Assembly (NCBI GenBank): GCA_020849175.1
Contig: JADLGR010000154.1
Span: forward strand, 1 to 34,520
DNA length: 34,520 nucleotides
Reading direction: 5' to 3'
From: Deltaproteobacteria bacterium
Lineage (GTDB): Bacteria > Myxococcota_A > UBA9160
How positions within the stretch are numbered: position 1 is the first letter of the stretch; the number at the start of each line of letters is the position of its first letter. Positions 8,382 through 17,457 of this stretch are shown piece after piece. Both the position numbers and the translations under genes were made by a program. The notes under the pieces are model-generated. The model searched no databases and was not told the DNA's origin. It saw only the letters and a program-made list of their open reading frames with translations.

Positions 8382-9587
8382 ATGTCGACGGTCAAGCGCG
8401 TTTGCCTCGCCTACAGCGGTGGGCTCGATACCTCGGTCATCCTTCGCTGGCTGATCGAGCGCTACCGCTGCGAGGTGGTGGCGTTCTGCCTCGACATCGG
8501 GCAGGAGGAGGAGCTCTCCGGACTCCCCGAGAAGGCCCGGGCGACGGGTGCGGTGGACTGCGTGGTCCGCGACGCGCGCGAGGAGTTCGTCCGAGACTTC
8601 GTCTACCCCGCCATCCGGGGCAATGCCGTCTACGAGGGGAGCTACCTCCTCGGCACGTCGCTCGCCCGCCCGGTGATCGCAAAGCATCAGGTCGAGGTCG
8701 CCCGCGAGACCGGGTGCGACGCCGTTGCGCACGGCGCGACGGGGAAGGGCAACGACCAGGTCCGGTTCGAGCTCGCGTATCGCGCGCTCGCACCCGAGCT
8801 CGCGGTGATCGCACCCTGGCGGGAGTGGGATCTCAAGTCACGAACCGATTGCATGGCCTACGCGCAGAAGTACGGCATCCCGGTGACTGCGACCCTCCGA
8901 AAGCCCTACTCGATGGATCGCAACCTCCTCCACATCTCCTACGAAGGAGGGATCCTCGAGGACCCGTGGCGTTCGCCCGACGAGGACATGTTCCTGCTCA
9001 CCCGGTCCCTCGAGAAGACGCCCGACGCAGCGCAGGAGATGATCCTCGCGTTCGAGAAGGGAACGCCCGTCGCGATCGACGGAGAGGCGCTCTCACCGGC
9101 GCGCCTGCTCGGGCGCCTCAACGAGATCGCAGGACTTCACGGAATCGGACGGGTCGATCTCGTCGAGAACCGATTCGTCGGGATGAAGTCACGCGGCGTC
9201 TACGAGACGCCGGGCGGCACGGTGCTGCACACTGCGCACCGCGCGATCGAGTCGATCACGCTCGACCGCGAGGTGATGCACGAGCGTGACCGACTCTCGC
9301 CACGTCTCGCCGAGCTGATCTACAACGGCTTCTGGTTTTCGCCCGAGATGGACTTCCTCCGCGTCGCGATCGAGAAGTCGCAGGAGAACGTCACCGGCGA
9401 AGTGCGACTTCAGCTCTTCAAGGGCAACGTTCGCGTCACGGGTCGACGCTCTCCAGTGTCGCTCTACTCCGAGGCGACCGTCACGTTCGAAGACGGTGGG
9501 CCGGCCGACACGTATCGGCAGGCCGACGCCACTGGCTTCATCCGCCTGCAAGGTCTGCGGCTGCGTCCGCGCGGGCCGCGAAGCTGA
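8382..9587 (+). CDS. argG: Argininosuccinate synthase
   Basis: Joins citrulline and aspartate with ATP to make argininosuccinate; cytoplasmic. 401 residues, the family's normal length. The N-terminal PP-loop [10 protein letters not shown] is at residues 9-18. Other family stretches are [43 protein letters not shown] and [18 protein letters not shown] lies six bases before the ATG. It is the third arginine gene of the window but stands alone, 4.7 kb from argBF; argH is not present. It is divergent from the porin gene and ends 13 nt before the stop of the convergent kinase gene. Confidence 0.97.
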   Translation: MSTVKRVCLAYSGGLDTSVILRWLIERYRCEVVAFCLDIGQEEELSGLPEKARATGAVDCVVRDAREEFVRDFVYPAIRGNAVYEGSYLLGTSLARPVIAKHQVEVARETGCDAVAHGATGKGNDQVRFELAYRALAPELAVIAPWREWDLKSRTDCMAYAQKYGIPVTATLRKPYSMDRNLLHISYEGGILEDPWRSPDEDMFLLTRSLEKTPDAAQEMILAFEKGTPVAIDGEALSPARLLGRLNEIAGLHGIGRVDLVENRFVGMKSRGVYETPGGTVLHTAHRAIESITLDREVMHERDRLSPRLAELIYNGFWFSPEMDFLRVAIEKSQENVTGEVRLQLFKGNVRVTGRRSPVSLYSEATVTFEDGGPADTYRQADATGFIRLQGLRLRPRGPRS

Positions 9588-9600
9588 AGGGTCGGCGCGC

Positions 9601-11043
9601 TCAGTCCCGCTGACCGGCGAGGAACCTCATCAAGTAGGGCAGCGAGATCTCGAGCAAGTTCAGCGACGGATCGAGCTGGGCGCCGAGCGCGAAGAGGTAC
9701 GAGAGCGTGCGCGCATAGAGCAGCAGGTCGTTCGGGAGCTGGAGCCCGGCCGTCTCCTGCAGCAGCGCCTTCGCGTGGTCCTTGAGCGAGAGCACGCGGT
9801 CGCCCGAGAGCGCGAGCGCCGAGGCGCTCTCCTGCGCCATGCGCTCGAACATCGAGCGAACCGCGGAGCGCACCGTCTCGTGCGCGCCGGGAGCGATCAT
9901 GCCCATGCGCTCCATCCCGGCGACGAACGCGTCGAGATCGCGCTGCAGCAGCGCGAAGATCCCGCGCCGCAGCTCGTCACGAAGCGCGGGGTCGAGGCGA
10001 CGGCTGAGGCCGAAGTCGATGAACAGCACGCGGGGGCGCGTCGCGGCGCCGGGCTCGTCGAGAACGAAGAGATTGCCGGGGTGGGGGTCGGCGTGGAAGA
10101 GGCCGTCTACGAAGACCTGCTTCGCGTAGGCGCGGGCGAGGATCGCGAGCACGGCGCCGGGCGCGACGCCGATTCGCGCGAGGCCGGCACGGTCGGCGAT
10201 GCCGACGGCCACGTGGAAGCGCATCGTGAGCACGCGGCGCGCCGTCAGCCCGGCGACCACCTCCGGCACCACGATCTGCGGCTCGAAGGCGAGGTTCGCC
10301 GCGATCTCGCGGGCGACGGCCGCCTCGCGTTCGAAGTCGAGCTCCTCGCGGAGCGTCGACGCGAACTCGTCGAACAGGCGCCGGCCCGTCTCGCGGCTGC
10401 GTCCCGTGAGCGCCGTCCAGACCGCGAGCGCGCCACGGAGCAGCGCCAGGTCGGCACCGATCGAGGCCTCGAGCCACGGGTGCTGGACCTTGACCGCCAC
10501 GTCCTCGCCGCTCGGGAGGCGGGCTCGGTACACCTGCGCGATCGAGGCCGCACCGAGGGGCTCAGGATCGAACGCGGCGTAGGCCTCGCCGAGCGGCCGT
10601 CCGAGCTCGGACTCGATGACGCGGAGCGCCGTCTCGAAGGGGAGCGGCGGGACGCGGTCGTGGAGCGATCCGAGCGCCTCGCGGACCGGGGGCGGAAGGA
10701 CGTCGTAACGCAGCGCAGCGAACTGGCCGAGCTTGACGAACGCGCCCTTCAGATCGCCCAGCGTGCGAGCGAGCCGCTCCGCCGCGCGGCGCTGGCGCTC
10801 GTCGCGGCGGGCGGCGAGGTGCGAGCGATCGGCGAGCAGGTCCCCGAGGCGTCCGGCCAGCTCCCGCACACCCGCTCCGGCCGCAAAACCCAGCAGCCGG
10901 AGCGCCGGCTCGATGCCCGTCGCGCGGAGCCTGAATCGGACACCGCCGCTCATCCGTCGAAGCGTGGAGACGGTGGACGTGGCGGGGCCTGCAAGCTGAG
11001 CGGGCGGTCGATCGGGCACGGCGACGGGTGTCGAAGAGTCCAT
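9601..11043 (-). CDS. ABC1/UbiB-family atypical kinase
   Basis: About 480 residues from the ATG at 11043; an upstream in-frame GTG at 11079 has no better ribosome site. Characteristic marks appear in order: KLGQ in the N-terminal extension (FVKLGQFAALR), the Ala-rich nucleotide loop GAASIAQVYRA in place of the glycine-rich loop, VAVKVQHP with the conserved lysine, FHADPHPGNLFV in the catalytic loop, and FIDFGLSRRL in place of DFG. These define the UbiB/ADCK group, which supports ubiquinone or other isoprenoid-lipid metabolism through ATPase activity. No ubi gene neighbours it, so a specific role in quinone synthesis is not shown, and many bacteria have several paralogues. It converges with argG and is divergent from the DUF1329 gene. 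Confidence 0.92.
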   Translation of the reverse strand: MDSSTPVAVPDRPPAQLAGPATSTVSTLRRMSGGVRFRLRATGIEPALRLLGFAAGAGVRELAGRLGDLLADRSHLAARRDERQRRAAERLARTLGDLKGAFVKLGQFAALRYDVLPPPVREALGSLHDRVPPLPFETALRVIESELGRPLGEAYAAFDPEPLGAASIAQVYRARLPSGEDVAVKVQHPWLEASIGADLALLRGALAVWTALTGRSRETGRRLFDEFASTLREELDFEREAAVAREIAANLAFEPQIVVPEVVAGLTARRVLTMRFHVAVGIADRAGLARIGVAPGAVLAILARAYAKQVFVDGLFHADPHPGNLFVLDEPGAATRPRVLFIDFGLSRRLDPALRDELRRGIFALLQRDLDAFVAGMERMGMIAPGAHETVRSAVRSMFERMAQESASALALSGDRVLSLKDHAKALLQETAGLQLPNDLLLYARTLSYLFALGAQLDPSLNLLEISLPYLMRFLAGQRD

Positions 11044-11110
11044 GATCGGCTTCTCGGGAAGCCTCCGGGTCGGTTCCACCGCTGCGGACCCTACCCCGCG
11101 GAGCTTCCGC

Positions 11111-11138
11111 TTGACAATGCGAGGCGCGTTGATTTAGA
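11111..11138 (+). promoter_or_regulatory. Candidate promoter upstream of the DUF1329 gene
   Basis: A perfect TTGACA (11111-11116) with TTTAGA (11133-11138) after a 16-nt spacer. It would give a leader of about 155 nt. The -10 is weak. A second possible -10 lies closer to the gene. Confidence 0.35.
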
Positions 11139-11223
11139 GAGGCAGGGCGATTTTGCCGGGCGGCGCGCCGGGTTGGAGCTTCGGATGCAGCCCCCGGCGC
11201 CTCGCCCGTCGAGAGGCGTCCGC

Positions 11224-11235
11224 TAGGCTCGCGGG
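11224..11235 (+). promoter_or_regulatory. Second -10-like element, TAGGCT + CGCGGG
   Basis: TAGGCT followed directly by CGCGGG, 65 nt before the DUF1329 start codon. It matches the -10/discriminator pattern seen upstream of argG and two other plus-strand genes here. No good -35 is seen at the right distance. Confidence 0.3.
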
Positions 11236-11300
11236 TCCGCACGAAACGTCGCTCGTACCGAACGAAGATCCGAAACGATCCGACACCGAGGAGACTTCCC

Positions 11301-12632
11301 ATGCGTTGGTTCTCGAAGAGCGCCCTGGCCTGCGCGGCCGCCTTCGCCCTCGCGGCGCCCGCGGGCGCCCAGAAGGCGGAGGACTCGGGCGCCGCCGCCC
11401 CGAAGTTCAAGGAAGGCGACGTGATCACGATGGACAAGATCGAGTCCATCAAGCCCTTCCTGCCGCCGGAGTTCTGGAGCAACCGCGACTTCTTCTTCTA
11501 CGACGGGATGAAGATGGAGATCGGGCCGTTCTACCGCGACTACTCGCCGGCGAAGGAGTACGTCGAGGCCACGCAGAGGTTCAAGGGCAAGTCGAAGATC
11601 GGTCCCGACGACAGCCTCGAGGGCTACATCGCGGGCCAGCCGTTCCCGATCGAAGAGATCAACTGCAAGGGCGATCCGCAGGCCGGCACCAAGATCATGT
11701 GGGACTTCGATGCGCAGTGGGAAGGCGACGGCACGCGGACCCGGTACTTCTACTCGTACTGGGACCGCGGCGAGCAGCTCCCGCTCTACTACGAGGGCAC
11801 GTCGAAGACGATCTCGCTCGCACACCGCGTCGAGAAGGACCTGCTCGACACGCAGGACGGCGATCTGTTCCGCGGCGAGAAGCGCAAGAGCGCGTTCGGG
11901 GTCGAGGTGACCGCTCCGTTCGACGCGCGCGGGATCGCGCTCATCACCTACCGCTACAAGTCTTCCGAAGGACCGCGCGACCAGGCCAAGAACGACGACA
12001 CCTGGGTGTACGTCCCGACGCTGCGCCGCGTGCGGCGCATCTCGACGGCTCAGCGAACCGACGCCGTCTCGGGAACGGACTTCACCTTCGACGACCTGCG
12101 GAGCTTCGCTGGCATCGTCCCGCAGTACACCTGGGAGTGTCTCGGTGAGATGGACATCCTCGCGCCGGTGAACAGCAAGGTGAAGGCGTATCCGTACGTG
12201 AAGGACCACAACTTCGGGCCGTACGGCCTCTCGTACGCCGACGATCGCTGGGAGCTGCGCAAGGCGATCAAGGTGCGGATGAAGCCCAAGAATCCCGACC
12301 ATCCGTACCACCACAAGGACATCTACATCGACAAGCAGACGATGTCCGCGCTCTACTCCTTCGCGTACGACCAGAAGGAAGAGCTGTGGAAGATCATCTG
12401 GCACGACAAGCGCTGGAGCGACGACGGCAACAAGGAAGATCCGAGCTACTACCCGGGCTGGGAGGGCGTTCCCGACCCGCGCGACAGCAAGATCGTGAGC
12501 GACACGATCGTGAACGTGCAGACCGGAACGGGAAATCGCATCGAGTTCTGGGACAACGACGGAACGCCGATGGCGAACACCGGAAAGGTGCGTCGCTACA
12601 TCGACGTCGGCCGCCTGACGCAGGGCCGCTAG
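11301..12632 (+). CDS. Exported DUF1329 (LolA/LolB-like fold) protein
   Basis: 443 residues with an N-terminal signal peptide (LACAAAFALAAPAGAQ), so it acts in the periplasm or at the outer membrane. The mature sequence matches DUF1329: GDVITMDKIESIKPFLPPEFW, YWDRGEQLP, DDTWVYVPTLRRVRR, FTFDDL and the C-terminal WHDKRW part. This family is described as outer-membrane lipoprotein-sorting-like, with a fold that can hold a hydrophobic ligand. It is usually encoded with a YCF48 protein, a DUF1302 protein and an MMPL-type RND pump. Here only YCF48 follows (103 nt downstream); the other two are missing. GAGGAG precedes the ATG. The exact ligand is unknown for the family. Confidence 0.9.
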   Translation: MRWFSKSALACAAAFALAAPAGAQKAEDSGAAAPKFKEGDVITMDKIESIKPFLPPEFWSNRDFFFYDGMKMEIGPFYRDYSPAKEYVEATQRFKGKSKIGPDDSLEGYIAGQPFPIEEINCKGDPQAGTKIMWDFDAQWEGDGTRTRYFYSYWDRGEQLPLYYEGTSKTISLAHRVEKDLLDTQDGDLFRGEKRKSAFGVEVTAPFDARGIALITYRYKSSEGPRDQAKNDDTWVYVPTLRRVRRISTAQRTDAVSGTDFTFDDLRSFAGIVPQYTWECLGEMDILAPVNSKVKAYPYVKDHNFGPYGLSYADDRWELRKAIKVRMKPKNPDHPYHHKDIYIDKQTMSALYSFAYDQKEELWKIIWHDKRWSDDGNKEDPSYYPGWEGVPDPRDSKIVSDTIVNVQTGTGNRIEFWDNDGTPMANTGKVRRYIDVGRLTQGR

Positions 12633-12646
12633 CCCGCGACGTCCGA

Positions 12647-12680
12647 GGCGGGGGCCGGGGCCGACGCTCCGACCCCCGCC
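12647..12680 (+). terminator. GC hairpin between the DUF1329 and YCF48 genes
   Basis: GGCGGGGG (12647-12654) pairs perfectly with CCCCCGCC (12673-12680) across an 18-nt loop that can pair further inside. There is no T-run. Between two genes that are probably co-transcribed it may cause partial termination or protect the upstream message. Confidence 0.4.
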
Positions 12681-12735
12681 GTCTCATTCCGGCACCGCGG
12701 CAAGCGGGACCGGCCTCGAACGAAGGAGTGCTTCG

Positions 12736-14211
12736 ATGCTGTTCTCCCGCCGCGTTCTGGCGAGCGCGCTCGGCGCCGCCGCTCTCACGCTCTCCGCCTG
12801 CGGCGGAGGCGGGCACGAGACGACTTCCTTCGAGATCAACGACGACCTGTTCTCGGTCTCGGTCATCGATCCGAAGAACGCGGTCGCCGTCGGCTACTAC
12901 GGTGCGATCCTCCAGACGCAGGACGGAGGCGCCACCTGGCTTCGGCGCGAGAGCGGAACGCGTCGCTCGCTCTACAGCGTCTCGATGCCCGACGCGAAGC
13001 ACGGCTGGGCCGTGGGCCAGCTCGGGACGATCCTGCGAACCGACGACGGCGGCGCGACCTGGAAGGAGCAGGCCAACGACAAGCGCGCACAGGGCGTCCA
13101 CCTCTTCGGCGTGCACGCGCTCGATGCCAACACGGCCTGGGTGGTCGGCGAATGGGGCACGCGCATCTTCACGAGCAACGGCGGACAGACCTGGGAGGAC
13201 GACTCGCTCACGATCGACGAGGCGCATCCGCAGTTCGTGTGGCTCGCTCCGGCCGATCAGGAGCGGGTGCGAAAGGGCCAGAAGGTCTACGAGGACGTCG
13301 GCCTCAACTACGTCTATTGCCGGCCGCTCCCTTCGCAGCACTGCTGGATCGCCGGCGAGTTCGGGTACATCTACTTCAGCGAGGATCGCGGCAAGAACTG
13401 GGTGCGCGGAGAGATCAAGGGCGACATCAAGCCCGAGCCGGTCGCGCTCGGCTACAACGAGATCGACCTGAGCCCCGAGGACATCCAGCAGCTCGAGTCG
13501 TTCGCGGAGAGGATCAAGAACGAGCCGCATCTCAACGTGTTGATCGAGCCGGTCGCAACGGACCGCGAGATCGCCGAGCTCTCGAAGGACGGAAGACCCG
13601 ACAAGCTCTTCGACTTGCTGGACGCACGGATCACTGCGGTGAAGTCGGTGCTCGAGGAGGCCGGCCTGCTCTCGGATCGTATGCGCGTGCGCGGGTCGCC
13701 GCCGTACGACTGGGAGGACTTCCAGAAGGACGACCCGACCTTCCTGAAGCGCTACCTGGACGGGCGGCGCGCCGCGACCCCCGGCATCCAGGTCAACGTC
13801 GCCCAGAACCCGTACCTGTTCACGATCCGCTTCGAGGACGAGGACAATGGGATGATCTCGGGGCTCGGCGGCGTCATGCTGCACAGCGGCGACGCCGGCC
13901 GAACGTGGAGCTACGAGCAGACGGGTCGCAAGCAGGCGCTCTTCGCCGTCGACCGATCGGCGAACAAGCTGATCGCCATCGGCGAGAAGGGCCTCGTTCG
14001 CTACTCGGTCGACGACGGCGAGACCTGGGTGCCGCCGAAGAAGGGCTTCCCGGACATCTTCACCTTCATGCGCGACATCGGCTTTGCGAAGGATCTCAAG
14101 ACCGGATTCATCGTCGGCCAGCGCGGGATGGTGCTGCGTACCGACGATGCCGGAGACACCTGGCACCAGGTGTTCCCGCCCGAGGACGAAGCCGAGGCCG
14201 AGAAGAGCTGA
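12736..14211 (+). CDS. YCF48-type beta-propeller lipoprotein with an OmpA-like insert
   Basis: 491 residues. The N-terminus ends in the lipobox LSAC with Cys22, so it is a lipid-anchored envelope protein. Repeated blades of the YCF48/BNR type follow (YYGAILQTQDGGATW, QLGTILRTDDGGATW, EWGTRIFTSNGGQTW) and resume at the C-terminus (GGVMLHSGDAGRTW, QRGMVLRTDDAGDTW). Between blades, residues about 238-322 do not look like propeller and resemble a degenerate OmpA C-terminal domain; see findings. YCF48 proteins help assemble membrane complexes in plants and cyanobacteria; in this bacterial context they pair with DUF1329 and RND pumps of unclear substrate. AAGGAG lies 7 nt before the ATG. Its stop is one base from that of the convergent czcA. 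Confidence 0.9.
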   Translation: MLFSRRVLASALGAAALTLSACGGGGHETTSFEINDDLFSVSVIDPKNAVAVGYYGAILQTQDGGATWLRRESGTRRSLYSVSMPDAKHGWAVGQLGTILRTDDGGATWKEQANDKRAQGVHLFGVHALDANTAWVVGEWGTRIFTSNGGQTWEDDSLTIDEAHPQFVWLAPADQERVRKGQKVYEDVGLNYVYCRPLPSQHCWIAGEFGYIYFSEDRGKNWVRGEIKGDIKPEPVALGYNEIDLSPEDIQQLESFAERIKNEPHLNVLIEPVATDREIAELSKDGRPDKLFDLLDARITAVKSVLEEAGLLSDRMRVRGSPPYDWEDFQKDDPTFLKRYLDGRRAATPGIQVNVAQNPYLFTIRFEDEDNGMISGLGGVMLHSGDAGRTWSYEQTGRKQALFAVDRSANKLIAIGEKGLVRYSVDDGETWVPPKKGFPDIFTFMRDIGFAKDLKTGFIVGQRGMVLRTDDAGDTWHQVFPPEDEAEAEKS

Positions 14212-14212
14212 G

Positions 14213-17200
14213 CTACGGCTGGCCTTCGTCGCGTGTGAAGAGCCGGTAGAGCGCCGGCAGCACGACGAGCGTCAGGGCCGTGCTCGACAGGAGCCCGCCG
14301 ACGACGACCGTCGCGAGCGGCCGCTGCACCTCGGCGCCGGTACCCGTCGCGAGCGCCATCGGAATGAAGCCGAGCGAGGCCACGAGCGCCGTCGTGAGAA
14401 CCGGGCGCAGCCGGGTCACGGCGCCGCGACGGATCGCCGTCTCCAGAGGCTCGCCCGCCGCTCGGAGCTGATTGATGAAGCTGATCATCACGAGACCGTT
14501 CAGTACGGCCACTCCCGAGAGCGCGATGAACCCCACCGCCGCGGAGATCGAGAAGGGCATGTCGCGGAGCCACAGACTCATGATGCCCCCCGTGAGCGCG
14601 AGCGGAACGCCCGAGAAGACCATCGCCGCATGGCGTACCGACCGTAGCGTCGAGTAGAGGAGCGCGAAGATCACCAAGAAGCAGGCGGGGACGACGACGG
14701 ACAACCGCCGCTTCGCCTCGACCAGATTCTCGAACTGACCGCCCCACTCGATCCAGGATCCCGCCGGGAGCCGCACCTCCGATTCGATCCGACCCTGGGC
14801 CTCCTCGACGAACGTTCCGATGTCGCTCCCTCGCACGTTGGCCTGCACGACCACACGTCGCTTTCCGTTCTCCCGGCTGACCTGATTCGGGCCTTCGGTG
14901 AGCGAAACCCGGGCCACTGATTCGAGAGGCAGGAAGGAGAAGCGTCCGCGGGCGGCATCTCCCGTGGCACTCGCCGGGAACTCCGTCGGATCGTTCGCCA
15001 GAGGCACCGGGAGATTGCGCAGGGCCGCGACGTTGCGCCGAAACTCCTCGGGCAGGCGCACGACGATGTCGAACCGGCGGTCGCCTTCGAAGACCTTGCC
15101 GGCCTCACGGCCTCCGACCGCAATCGACACGACCTCCTGAACGTCCGCCACCGTGAGCCCGTAGCGCGCGATCGTCGCCCGATCGACGTCCACGCTCAGC
15201 ACCGGGAGGCCGGAGATCTGCTCGGTTCGGACGTCGGCGGCTCCCGGGATGTTCCGGAGCACCGCAGCGATCTTCTCGGCCACGGGAATCAGGGCATCGA
15301 AGTCGTCGCCGAACACCTTGACGGCCACGTCCCCCCGGATTCCTGCGATGAGCTCGTTGAATCGCATCTGAATCGGCTGCGTGAACTCGAGGTTGTTCCC
15401 GAGCTGTCTGGAGAGCCTCTCTTCGATCCGTTCTCGAACCTGCTCCTTGGTGTCGCGAGGGTTCGGCCACGTCTCGCGGGGTGCGAGAATCACGAACGTG
15501 TCCGACACGTTCACGGGCATGGGGTCCGCCGCCATCTCGGCGGTTCCCGTCTTTGCATAGACGAATGCCACTTCGGGTACGGATCGGATCTCACGCTCGA
15601 GAGCCATCTGCATCTCGGTCGACTGAGTGAGACTCGTGCTCGGAATGCGCACGGCCTGGACGGTGAGATCGAGCTCGCTGAGCGTGGGCGCAAACTCCTG
15701 GCCGAGGCGCGAGAACGCGAGGATCGAGCCGAGAAAGAGCGCCACGGCGATCACGACGACCGTCCCGCGCCAGCGGAGCGTGACGTCGAGTGACGGCTCG
15801 TACAGTCGGCGCGCGGCTCGCATGACGACGCTCTCCACTTCCTGCACGCGGCCGGTGATGAGGGTCGCCACCATCGCGGGTACGAACGTCAGGGAGAGCG
15901 CAAAGGCGGCGACCAGGGCGAAGATCACCGTGAGCGCCATGGGCCGAAACATCTTGCCTTCGATTCCCGTGAGGAAGAGGATCGGCACGTAGACGACGAT
16001 GATGATGGCGCCGCCGAAGACGGCTGCACCGAGAACCTGACGGCTCCCTTCCAGCGTGATCGACAGACGCTCCTCGAGCGAGAGCGCGCGCCCGAGCGCG
16101 TGCTGCTTCTCGGCGAACAGGCGAAGGCAGTTCTCGACGATGATGACCGCCCCGTCCACGATGAGGCCGAAATCGATCGCCCCGAGACTCATCAGATTGC
16201 CGCTCGTTCGCGTCTGGACCATGGCCGACGCGGTGAGCAGCATCGACAGGGGGATCGCGAGCGCCGTGATGATGGCTGCGCGGATGTTCCGCAGCAGTAC
16301 GAAGAGCACGACGATCACGAGGATCGCGCCCTCGAAGAGGTTGTTTCGGACCGTTCGGATGGTCGCGTCGACGAGGGTCGTGCGGTCGAGGACGAGCTTC
16401 GCACGGACTGCGGAAGGGAGCGTACGATTGATCTCGGCGAGTCGCTGGCTCACCCCGTGGGCGACCGTGCGGCTGTTCGATCCGATCAGCATGAGCGCCG
16501 TCCCGACGACGACCTCGCGGCCATCCTCGGTCGCGCTGCCGGTGCGAAGCTCGCGACCGACGACGACGTCCGCGATGTCTCGTACCAGGACAGGGGTGCC
16601 CCGTCGCTCGCCGACGGCGATCGCAGCGATCTGTGACGGGTTCTCGACTCGTCCCGTCGCCCGAACGAGATACGCCTCTCCGTTGTTCTCCACGTAGCCG
16701 GCGCCCGTGCTCAGGTTGTTCTTCTCGAGCGCGAGCAGAACGTCGTGGAACGTGAGGCCGTACGCGACGAGCTTGCCTGGGTCGGGCTGGACGTGGAACT
16801 GCTTGACGTATCCGCCGATGGCGTCGACGCCCGCGACTCCCGGAAGCCCCTTGATCTGCGGCCGAATCACCCAGTCCTGGACGGTCCGCAGGAAGGCCGC
16901 CCGCTCGACCTCGGTGCGGAGGATCTCGCCCTCGGGCGTGAGATACGAGCCGTCGGGCTGGAATCCGGGCTCACCGGGACGAGTGGTGTCTGCGGCCGCG
17001 GGGGGGACGTACTCCACCGTCCACATGGAGACCTCGCCGAGACCGGTCGAGATGGCGCCCATCCGCGGATCGGCGCCTCCGGGAAGGGCGTCTCGGACCT
17101 CGGTGAGCCGCTCGGCCACCTGTTGGCGCGCGAAGTAGATGCTCACATCGTCCGCAAAGACGGCCGTCACCTGCGAGAAGCCGTTTCGGGACAGCGAGCG

Positions 17201-17446
17201 GGTGTACTCGAGGCCGGGGATTCCGGCGAGCGCGGTTTCGATCTGGAACGTGACCTGTTTCTCGACCTCCACCGGAGACAGCGAGAGAGCAACGGTGTTG
17301 ATCTGAACCTGGTTGTTGGTGATGTCCGGGACGGCGTCGATCGGAAGCCGCTGGAGGGCGTAGATCCCAACGGCGGCGAGGATCGAGACGCCGAGGATCA
17401 CCGCCGCGCGCTGGCGGATGGAGAAGGAGAGAAGTCGCTCGAGCAC
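14213..17446 (-). CDS. czcA: Heavy-metal efflux RND pump, CzcA family
   Basis: 1077 residues, full length for an HME-RND inner-membrane proton/metal antiporter. The order is an N-terminal TM helix, the first periplasmic half, TM helices 2-6, TM7, the second periplasmic half, and TM8-12. TM4 carries DFGLIVDGAVIIVEN with D425, D431 and E438. This is the D-D-E proton-relay pattern of CzcA-like (Zn/Co/Cd) pumps, which argues for divalent ions over the Cu/Ag CusA type; that choice is an inference. The start is the GTG at 17446 with GAGGAGG just upstream, overlapping the czcB stop. It is last in a czcC-czcB-czcA order, and no metal-sensor regulator is in the window. Confidence 0.93.
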   Translation of the reverse strand: MLERLLSFSIRQRAAVILGVSILAAVGIYALQRLPIDAVPDITNNQVQINTVALSLSPVEVEKQVTFQIETALAGIPGLEYTRSLSRNGFSQVTAVFADDVSIYFARQQVAERLTEVRDALPGGADPRMGAISTGLGEVSMWTVEYVPPAAADTTRPGEPGFQPDGSYLTPEGEILRTEVERAAFLRTVQDWVIRPQIKGLPGVAGVDAIGGYVKQFHVQPDPGKLVAYGLTFHDVLLALEKNNLSTGAGYVENNGEAYLVRATGRVENPSQIAAIAVGERRGTPVLVRDIADVVVGRELRTGSATEDGREVVVGTALMLIGSNSRTVAHGVSQRLAEINRTLPSAVRAKLVLDRTTLVDATIRTVRNNLFEGAILVIVVLFVLLRNIRAAIITALAIPLSMLLTASAMVQTRTSGNLMSLGAIDFGLIVDGAVIIVENCLRLFAEKQHALGRALSLEERLSITLEGSRQVLGAAVFGGAIIIVVYVPILFLTGIEGKMFRPMALTVIFALVAAFALSLTFVPAMVATLITGRVQEVESVVMRAARRLYEPSLDVTLRWRGTVVVIAVALFLGSILAFSRLGQEFAPTLSELDLTVQAVRIPSTSLTQSTEMQMALEREIRSVPEVAFVYAKTGTAEMAADPMPVNVSDTFVILAPRETWPNPRDTKEQVRERIEERLSRQLGNNLEFTQPIQMRFNELIAGIRGDVAVKVFGDDFDALIPVAEKIAAVLRNIPGAADVRTEQISGLPVLSVDVDRATIARYGLTVADVQEVVSIAVGGREAGKVFEGDRRFDIVVRLPEEFRRNVAALRNLPVPLANDPTEFPASATGDAARGRFSFLPLESVARVSLTEGPNQVSRENGKRRVVVQANVRGSDIGTFVEEAQGRIESEVRLPAGSWIEWGGQFENLVEAKRRLSVVVPACFLVIFALLYSTLRSVRHAAMVFSGVPLALTGGIMSLWLRDMPFSISAAVGFIALSGVAVLNGLVMISFINQLRAAGEPLETAIRRGAVTRLRPVLTTALVASLGFIPMALATGTGAEVQRPLATVVVGGLLSSTALTLVVLPALYRLFTRDEGQP

Positions 17447-17457
17447 GGGAGCCTCCT

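Noticed and set aside
11098-11110. Small hairpin GCGGA-GCT-TCCGC as a riboswitch or attenuator
   Set aside because: Five base pairs with a three-base loop just upstream of the TTGACA is too little; no conserved riboswitch core is visible in the leader.
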